A DNA stretch of 64,000 bases, taken from contig NC_059351.1 of the NCBI RefSeq assembly GCF_019703515.2, forward strand, positions 19,956,001-20,020,000, in the 5' to 3' direction. Positions 56,233-64,000 of this stretch are shown one piece after another. The stretch comes from Myxocyprinus asiaticus. Its lineage: Eukaryota > Chordata > Actinopteri > Cypriniformes > Catostomidae. The notes beneath the pieces were generated by a model that made no database searches, was not told the DNA's origin, and saw only the letters and a program-made list of their open reading frames with translations. A program made the position numbers and the translations under genes. Position 1 is the stretch's first letter. Every line of letters begins with the position of its first letter.

Positions 56233-56930
56233 AGGAATAGTTAAACCAAAAATGAAAATTCTCTCATTATTTACACACACTCATGCCACCCCAGATGTAT
56301 ATGACTTTCTGTCTTCTGCAGAACACAAACAAAGATTTTTAGAGGAATATTTCAGCTCTGTAGGTCCATACAATGCAAGTGAATGGTGACCAGAATTTCG
56401 AAGGTCCAAAAAGCAAATAAAGGCAGCATAAAAGTAATCCATATGACTCCAGTGGTTAAATCCATGTCTTCAGAAGCGATATGATAAGTATGGGTGAGAA
56501 ACAGATCAATATTTAAGCCTGTATAGATCTCCATTTTCAGCCCTCCTTAGCTCTCTTCTCTCTTAAGAGTTCTTCTTCTTTTGTTTTTGGCAATTCACAT
56601 TCTTTGTGCATGTCGCCAGCTCCTTGGCAGGAAGGAGAATTTATAGGAAAAAGGACTTAAATATTGATCTGTTTCTCACCCACACCTATAATATCGCTTC
56701 TGAAGACATGGATTTAACCACTGGGCTCTTATGGATTACTTTTATGCTGCTTTTTTGACCTTCAATGTTCTGGCCACCATTCACTTGAACTGTGAGGACG
56801 TACAGAGCTGAAATATTATTTAAAAAAATCTTCATTTCTGTTCAGCAGAAGAACCAAAGTCATACACATCTGGTATGGCATGATAGTGAGTTAATGATGA
56901 GAGAATTTTAATATTTGGTGAACTATCCCT
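56233..56930. mobile_element. Palindromic TTAA-type MITE, ~700 bp
   Basis: Inverted arms: AGGAATAGTTAAACCAAAAA at the left with the complement of 56905-56930. GATATGATAAGTATGGGTGA-type text near 56475 pairs with CACCCACACCTATAATATCG near 56680. TTAA at the right flank (56931-56934); left flank ATCA. Same family as 249, 36944 and 41711. Confidence 0.85.
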
Positions 56931-57009
56931 TTAATGTAAACATTTGTTGCATTTTTGCACTGTGGCAAAACCTTAAACCAGCAAATATTTTGGGGGAGAA
57001 ATCATCCTC

Positions 57010-57190
57010 CTTGATTCTGTTTTGTACTGTGACTTGACTCAACTTGACTTGACTCTTAGCAGGACTCGACTTGATTTGCTTGAGGTGAACCACATGACTT
57101 GACTTGTCTTGCTTGACTGGATGCACTGCTGACTTGAAGAGGATTTTAGACTTGCTTGCAACTTGCACGTGTGACTTGACCCCACCTCTG
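57010..57190. repeat. (GACTTGACTTG) minisatellite
   Basis: Imperfect GACTTGA(C)TTG units over ~180 bp; reverse-strand counterpart of 13135-13225. Confidence 0.8.
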
Positions 57191-58290
57191 CTGATAGGAG
57201 ATGCCGCTTGCCGATCCTACCAGATGTATCGGAAAAAACACGGCAACATTCCATGTGATCATGTTGACCTAAAGCATTGTTTGCATGATATTTCACAAAA
57301 ACATATGACCCTTTTTATGTGTAGTACCAAAGAGATGTGTAGGATATTTAAATGCAGTAAAGTCAGTAGTCTATTAAAAATCTAATTAATTGTAAGTAAC
57401 AGTTCTCATTAATTGTGCTTTTATGGCAACCAACATGCTGATCACAGTCCGATTGTCCCTCAGAGTCAAGAACAATTTAAATGTAAATGAATGCAAGAGA
57501 AAAGCATGTAGGTCACAATTGTGCTTGTCTTAAATGATAGCAGTTAAAGTACTTATTACAGGGAACACTGATGTGTGTAATGATGCTTGAGAGGGAATGA
57601 TTAAGACCGGACTGACTGCAACGCTTTGAACATGAGCAACAAACGGACACTCAGTTGGAGCATTCGAATATGTTCTGAATATCTGAATAAACTAAAACTA
57701 GCTAGGGTTTATATATGTATATATGGCACTTTGAACATTCTTAAGTGTAAATATGACTCTCAATCGATAAATGTATTTATAGTTAAGTTTTTTTTAATAT
57801 TTTTTTATAGATTTTAGTTAAGGTTTTTCATGTAACAATGAAGGATATAGTTCACGAAAAATGTAAATTGTAGTCCTCTCCTTTTAAACACAATATTTGT
57901 ATTATTATTTCTTGTTATATTTTTGTTTTTCACTGTATATTGCTCTCCACCATAGCCTTCAAATGTCATTCCTGCTTGTGCATTTTCATATATGGTGTGA
58001 GGAGACACTGACACCAAATGCCATTGATTGACACATCTCACATGATCCATTGCAATGTGCCAAGTTTGAATATGTGGAACTGCAAATGAGATTTGAGAGC
58101 TGTGGCGGAGGAGGAGATTTTTAGCGAATGCAACTTACATTGCAATCTGTTCCTCATACAAATCTATTGTATGGACTAATTTTATGATATTTTTCTTAAT
58201 TTTTACAGGGTAACACAATGCAATAAACATTAAACAACATAAAATGTAACAAAACATTCCAATGTACATAAAAAATAAATAAATAAAATA
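57191..58290. other. No gene seen
   Basis: No supported feature. Confidence 0.35.
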
Positions 58291-58608
58291 GTTAACACTT
58301 TACAATAAGGTTCCATTTGTTAAGATACATTAAAAACTTTAGTTAACATGAACTAACACTGAACCAATACTTTTACTGCATTCATTAAAATTAATGTTAA
58401 CAAATGTAAATGTTAATAAAATTGTATTTGTTAACGTAAGTTAATGCACTATTAACTAACATGAATTAACAATGAATTGTTGTACTTTTATTAACTAACA
58501 ATATCAGAGATTAATAAATCCTGTAAAAAAATATTGTTTATTGTTTGTTCATGAGACCCAATGCGTTAACTAATGTTAACGAATGGGACCTTATTGTAAA
58601 GTGTTAAC
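58291..58608. mobile_element. GTTAACACTTTACAA-type MITE, 318 bp
   Basis: The left end GTTAACACTTTACAATAAGG and the right end CCTTATTGTAAAGTGTTAAC are exact inverted complements. A second copy at 24041-25977 is interrupted by a Tc1. Confidence 0.9.
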
Positions 58609-59535
58609 AAAAACTTTTAAATAAAATCAAATGCAATGGAATGCATATGACATTTGGGAATGCCCCTTTCTAAATAAATTATTACTTCATACTTCTTATA
58701 AAAAAATTAATATTTTACTATAGAACTACACATATTGTCTTACAAAAAAAAATCAATGTAATATAATTCACATTGTTTACTTAAAAAAAAAAAAAAACAC
58801 ATTTTACAATAAGTTTCAGTAAAATTTCACATTGCTTTAAATGTATTTACAGTAGTTTTACTGTTTTTTTTAATTGTTTTTTTAACTGTTGCAAAAGCAT
58901 TTAATTTTTTTTTTTTTTTTTAAATTACTTTGGTTCCTGTTCGTTCGCAATATGAAATGCCACCTAACTGAGCTTTGTTTGCATATTATTCCACCAAAAC
59001 TCATAGTTTGTATGTAAACACAACCTGTTTTATGTGATAAATACGGGAGTGTGTTCAAAAAGCTGCGAGCTGACTGAATGACAGCCAGTGCGAGTGTCTT
59101 AAATTGACATCATAACGCACACATTCACAATTCTCCCTGCAGTGAATAACATGTTATCATAGTTTGTCTGTGGCAATCCTTGCGGTCCCCAAACTGCCAA
59201 TTAACCGTGCCTCATAAAATAAACAATAGCACTGTTTCTCACTTTTACTGTTGTGATTGTGGATTGTAGAATATCATAGTGTCGGCAAAGCGAGTTTGTC
59301 TTTTCATCTTGCATAAAAAATTTAAAAATTTAAAAAATTTAAAAAAAATTAGCAAAAGTGTTTTTTTTGTTTTGTTGTCTGCATGAAAGTGAACGTTTCA
59401 AGGTCACTTGGATGGATGTGTTTTTGTGTGTGAATATACACCTTTTGTTTATTTATATTTATTTTTAAATATTTTATTTTGTTTCCCTGACAGTAGAAGT
59501 TGCCATGTTACTAGACACTGTTTCTCTGAGATTAA
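58609..59535. other. No gene; A/T-rich simple sequence
   Basis: Several A- and T-runs (58781-58796, 58906-58922) and A/T palindromes (59325-59352). No feature otherwise. Confidence 0.4.
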
Positions 59536-60129
59536 TTTTTCAGGTGAAATACAAGTTAAGATCAATCGAATGCATTTGTGGTGTTGATTACCACAAAAAA
59601 TATGTTTGACTCATCCCTCATTTTCTTTAAAAAAGTAAAAATCGAGGCACTTACAATAGAAGTGAATGGGGCCAATTTTAGGAGGTTTAAAGCAGAAATG
59701 TGAAGCTTATAATTTTATAAAAGCACTTAGAATAATTCTTCTGTTAAAACTTGTGTATTATTTGAGCTGTAAAGTTGTAAAAATAATAGTTTTTAAGGTT
59801 GTTTTAGGGTTTACAGAGTGATGTCATTATGGCAACTAAGTTGTTAAATTGGTAAAATGCTTCACACAGAAAAGGTTAATAAGCAATTTTGTCACACTAA
59901 AATCATGTAAACATGCATATTGTTTATGTCTTGTGGCTATACTTTTGAAACAGTGAGTATTTTAACTTTTACGGATTGGCCTCATTCACTTAAATTGTAA
60001 GTGCCACACTGGAACCCAGATTTTTGCTTTTTTAAAGAAAAGGAGGGACGAATCGAAATACATTTCATCAGCATTATGCCACAAATGCTGTTGATTGAGC
60101 TTAACTTATATTGAACCTGGAATATTCCT
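59536..60129. mobile_element. TTAA-type MITE (second copy of the 5938 family)
   Basis: Right end TGAACCTGGAATATTCCT followed by TTAA (60130-60133). The left end is decayed, next to TTAA (59532-59535). It shares CACTTACAAT(A/G)GAAGTGAATGG and ATTATGCCACAAATGCTGTTG with the interrupted copy. Confidence 0.8.
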
Positions 60130-60346
60130 TTAATATGCATTTTTGGTCATATTGTGGACAATTCATCTCTGCATGTCTAAAATAAGAAAAATGTTTGTTG
60201 AATACATAATTTATTTTTTATTTTTATTTTTTTTTTTTTAAAGCTCGAGAATTATGTTGGCATTTGTGGACTTGCATTAGCATGGTTTAGGTCCTATTTA
60301 GCAGACCGCTACCCCTTTGTCTGTGTAAACGAGGAATTGTCAAAAA

Positions 60347-60565
60347 TCAAACGTATTTAGCAGTTGTGGCTGAAATCTTTCTTGGTCTACCTGACCTTGG
60401 CTTGGTATCAAGAGATCCCCAAATTTTCCACTTCTTACAAAGTGATTGAACAGTACTGACTGGCATTTTCAAGGCTTTGGATATCTTTTTATATCCTTTT
60501 CCATCTTTATAAAGTTCCATTACCTTGTTACGCAGGTCTTTTGACAGTTCTTTTCTGCTCCCCAT
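60347..60565 (-). pseudogene. Tc1-type transposase N-terminal HTH fragment
   Basis: MGSRKELSKDLRNKVMELYK, GKGYKKISKALKMPVSTVQS (first HTH with recognition helix) and KPRSGRPRKISATTAK (basic GRPR-type linker), 72 codons. In-frame through the first DNA-binding domain and cut where the second HTH would start. It differs from the other two Tc1 lineages in this window. Confidence 0.85.
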
Positions 60566-60951
60566 GGCTCAGTATCTAGCCTGCTCAGTGCATCCACGTG
60601 AGATCTAACAAACTCATTGACTATTTATACACAGACACTAATTGCAATTTAAAAAGTCACAGGTGTGGGAAATTAACCTTTAATTGCAATTTAAACCTGT
60701 GTGCGTCACCTTGTGTGTCTGTAACAAGGCCAAACATTCAAGGGTATGTAAACTTTTGATCAGGGCCATTTGGGTGATTTCTGTTATCACTATGATTTAA
60801 AAAGGAGCCAAACAACTATGTGATAATAAATGGCTTCATTTGATCACTATCCTTAAATAAAAGACAGTTTTTTGCATGATCAATCATTTTCAAAATCAAT
60901 GCCAAAATTTCACAATTTCTGCCAGGGTATGCAAACTTTTGAGCACAACTG
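60356..60951 (-). mobile_element. Tc1-type remnant inside the LINE
   Basis: The right end, read on the reverse strand, is CAGTTGTGCTCAAAAGTTTG with TA outside (60952-60953). It splits the LINE RT between SKIK and CFPWEI-like text. Only the 5' third of the element is present; the left TIR and catalytic domain are missing. Confidence 0.8.
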
Positions 60952-61995
60952 TATATGCTTCCCCTGGGAGATATTACCAGGAATCGTGGAATAAGTTTCC
61001 ACTGTTATGCTGACGATACCCAACTTTATATTTCTTTGAAACCCAATGAAATTTCACAATTCTCCAAATTAGAAGTGTATCAATGAAATCAAAGATTGGA
61101 TGGCCAGAAATGTCCTTCTACTCAATTCCGATAAAACAGAGGTACTAATTATTGGACCAAAAATCTCTAAAAAATAAGCCACAAATATATAATTTGACTC
61201 TCGATGGATGTACTGTTACCATCTTCTACAGCGAAGAACTTAGATGCTATATTTGATACCGATCTGTCCTTTGGAAATCAAATTTCCAGTGTTTTTAGAA
61301 CACCATTCTTCCCCATCAGAAATATTGCTAAGTTACAACAGATGCACTCTTTTGCTGATGCCGAAAAACAAATTAATGCGTTCATGTAATTTGTAATGCA
61401 TTACTGACAGGATGTCCTGCAATTTCAATAAATCAACTTCAATTGGTTCAAAATTTGCAGCAGATATTTCTCATAATCTATAACTCTGCAAAAAATTGAA
61501 TGGCATCTACACTAATATTATTCTATTTGTTTCCCTGTCTCAATCTCGGGATTCATATCCCGAGGTTACCAGAACCGGCCAGATCCAGCTATGTTCCTTC
61601 TTGGTGTCAGACTCCACTGCCACGTGTATCTGAGTGATGACAACTAAATGCAGCCGGTGCCAGCCAGACATCACTTGAGTCTATTACGATGGACTTCAGA
61701 GGATGAACTGATGCCAACTCCAACCATAAGACATGGGATACTTCATATGCCACTGCCTGAATCTTGGATTTAGGATGGAACCCACCGAACCTCACCAAAA
61801 TTGCCTGCCGGTTGATCTCTGCCTGTATCATCTTGGTCCAATGATGGACACACACTTAAAATGGAATACATAGGCTACCAATTAATTTCCAACATAAGCC
61901 TTCATCAGCCAACTAACAATGCATCTATGTGAACTTCTGCAGTTAATCCAGGATGAACTTCAAAGACATTAGACATTAATCTAACAGTCCATACA

Positions 61996-62029
<34 letters not shown>

Positions 62030-62430
62030 GGACCTTAACACTTACTTAGTTTACTAATCTTAAACCATGACCTGCACTGCACATAAATAACTAATATTGG
62101 CATTATATTCATGCTATTTAGCCAGAGGGGAACTGGCCCCCACAGTGAGCCTGGTTTCTCCCAAGGTTATTTTTCTCCATTAACGAACATCTTATGGAGT
62201 TTTATGGTCCTTGCCACAGTCACCTTCGGCTTGCTCACTTCTAAATATAATTATTATTAAATTATTTATTTTTATACACAATTTACAATAATATTTAATC
62301 AAACTACACAATGATGACTCTTAAGACTTTATAGATATTACCGTTTCATTTTCTGTTAATGCATGATTTTCTATAAAGCTGCTTTGAAACGACGTGTGTT
62401 GTGAAAAGCGTTATACAAATTATGCAAATG

Positions 62431-64000
62431 TTGTTTTATGTTGACTTTAAATACAGAGTCAGGTATACGACAGAAATCAATTGAAATATTCATTGATTGA
62501 TTAATGCTATAGGCACTTACTATTCAAGAACAGGAAAAACTTATGTGTTCTTTGAGTGGACTATGCCATGGTAGACCACAAATGCTAAACAATGACACTG
62601 GACTTGTATTTGTACCTTATCTGCGTCCTTATTCTTCACATAAATGCACCTTCCGCTCTACCGCTGTGGAATCTCACAGAGTTGATCCAGTAGAAAGAGA
62701 GACTTGGGCTTTCCATTAAAACCATCAGAGCCACAACACCAGAACTATTCATACTGCAAGCTGATAGCATTGTCTTTCTTATCTCTGATGCGCTAAAGCT
62801 TCTACTCACTCTTTGTCTGCAAAAACACCTTGGACTTGTGCATTTTATATTTATTCCCTCTTTAAATTCACAGATAGTGATTTCAAAAGACATGCTAATA
62901 ATGTTGCCATGGCACCCAGTGGAAAGTCTTCCAATATTATTGCTCTTGTCTAGAGCGCAGCATGAGTTTGAATTAAATTGTATGTCTTATCCATTTTCAT
63001 AACACTTCCCTACAGTGTATGCCTGCTGAATGTTTTGAGAAAGCCCCGTTCCGTGTAGAACTATTGTGATGAACAAGTATGTCAGCTTTTAAACCCACTC
63101 CATTTCTCGCTGGCTTTGACAAATAGCTCCCTAATTTCATTGATTCGGTTTGACAGACCTGGATACAGAGTCTGTTTTGAAAGATTTCTTCACATAAAAA
63201 GAGACGTGACTTGCTAACATGAAACAGCAAAAGAGGAACTTCAGGATAAGGATGGCAGAAAGGTCACTTCCTTCAAACCCTATGAAGGAGTTTTGAGGCT
63301 TTTAGTTCTTGTATTTTAGATGTGAGTTCATCTATTTGCTAGTGTCCTCCAAAAATGTTTAAGTCTTTATCTTCCATGAAAACATGGCAAAAATACCCCG
63401 TACCTTAAACTTTAATTTTGCAGTTACTGTGTTTTAAAAATGCATCTTGCTATCGCAATACAAATTAAGGACTACAACTACCATCAGCATGTGAGCATGC
63501 AGTCTTTATTTAGCAACGGCTTAGCAGCTGCTTCAAAATCCATGACTGCGGTATGATGGTGTGTAATTTACGTTCTACAAAAAAACTTGAAACTTCAAGT
63601 TTCTTCAAGTAATTTTAGCCACAGATCTAATTTTACTCGTAATTCCAAAAATCTCTATTCTAAAAAACCCAGAGGAAATTCCTGAGAGAACCCATCGTGA
63701 ATTAGCCTTCCGGGTTTGCCTACAAACTGTTTATCTAAAAATATATCAGTAAGTTATGGAGAAAGACTTTTTGTTGGCTAATAAGAATTTATAAATCATT
63801 TGCAGTCATACGTTGGAATTTAACTATCACCGAAGCTCAAGAATGTAATATTACTTATGAGCGAAACACCATAAAATTGTAGAGCAGCACGAAAATATTT
63901 TTACAAATATAAATTAGGAAAGAAGAGTCATTTACATTTCAAATTTTAATCGACTTGCTTGCATTCCCATTTTGATACCGTTTGATCAGCAACACTACGT
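62431..64000. other. No gene seen; mostly unique
   Basis: No coding sequence, RNA or identified transposon. 62440-62990 has balanced composition without internal repeats, so it might be conserved non-coding DNA. Confidence 0.4.

Larger units (their letters stand above)
60236..61470 (+). pseudogene. LINE reverse transcriptase, degraded
   Basis: Before the Tc1: VGICGLALAWFRSYLADRYP and FVCVNEELSKIK (RT region before motif C). After it: MLPLGDITRNRGISFHCYAD and CYADDTQLYISLK (motif C, both Asp present), then DWMARNVLLLNSDKTEVLII and TAKNLDAIFDTDLSFGNQIS (thumb and C-terminal part). Frameshifts and stops occur after LIIGPK and near 61385. The clade is assigned by likeness only. Confidence 0.8.
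60236..62430 (+). mobile_element. LINE (CR1/L2-like) with a nested Tc1 fragment
   Basis: RT text on both sides of a Tc1 fragment, then a 3' UTR with TCCTTGCCACAGTCACCTTC and the tail AAAGCTGCTTTGAAACGAC…GAAAAGCGTTATACAAAT, common at the end of cyprinid LINEs. 5'-truncated. A T-run is at 61988-62023. Confidence 0.8.

Overview
The window looks like teleost fish DNA, most probably from a carp-family (cyprinid) genome. I infer this from the repeat families recognised: L2-type, L1/Tx1-type and CR1/L2-like LINEs, DIRS-type tyrosine-recombinase retrotransposons, several Tc1 lineages, many TTAA-flanked and hAT-type MITEs, and the 'AACACCC(C/T)AGCAAC' and 'AAAGTCGCAATTGTGAGATAT' minisatellites. I found no intact host protein-coding gene, no tRNA or rRNA gene and no CRISPR array. 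Nearly every long reading frame is a decayed transposon gene or the shadow of one. The window is best read as intergenic or intronic DNA built from nested insertions, with unique islands between them.

Layout. 0-6 kb: a MITE, an antisense L2-type LINE, a TIR element with an internal duplication, and a solo LTR (exact 4-bp TSD) inside a MITE. 6-12 kb: a TTAA-flanked MITE split by a hAT-type element, then a Tc1 copy split by a 1.0-kb GC-rich LTR element with a tRNA-Phe-like primer site and no gag/pol. 12-15 kb: a hAT MITE with a perfect 8-bp TSD and the 3' end of an L1/Tx1-type LINE. 14.8-18.75 kb: DIRS copy 1, reverse strand, lacking RT and RNase H. 19-26 kb: Tc1 remnants, minisatellites, a second solo LTR and a nearly complete Tc1. 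26.8-36.9 kb: DIRS copy 2, reverse strand. Its RT gene is split by a LINE, and that LINE is split by a 3.57-kb foldback-like element with long inverted ends made of tandem repeats. 36.9-50 kb: MITEs, minisatellites, dispersed repeats and mostly unique DNA. 50.16-55.82 kb: a large hAT-ended block holding two further hAT elements and a ~400-bp inverted repeat pair. 56-64 kb: MITEs, a LINE interrupted by a Tc1 fragment, and unique DNA.

The most notable structure is the foldback-like element at 30276-33846. Its arms are tandem ~291-bp units carrying alternating exact retinoic-acid-receptor-type DR5 sites (AGGTCA-5-AGGTCA) and CRE palindromes (TGACGTCA). A 9-bp target duplication flanks it, and its core holds a coding remnant with no start codon that I cannot assign to a family. 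Second is the copy 2 DIRS internal complementary region, which can be read as the joined complements of its two outer termini. Copy 1 lost the same segment by a deletion between short direct repeats.

None of the elements looks able to move by itself. The RT catalytic aspartates, the recombinase arginine and the Tc1 catalytic segment are lost in the copies where they can be read, and frameshifts are common. Any present role is more likely as scattered cis-regulatory sequence than as active genes.
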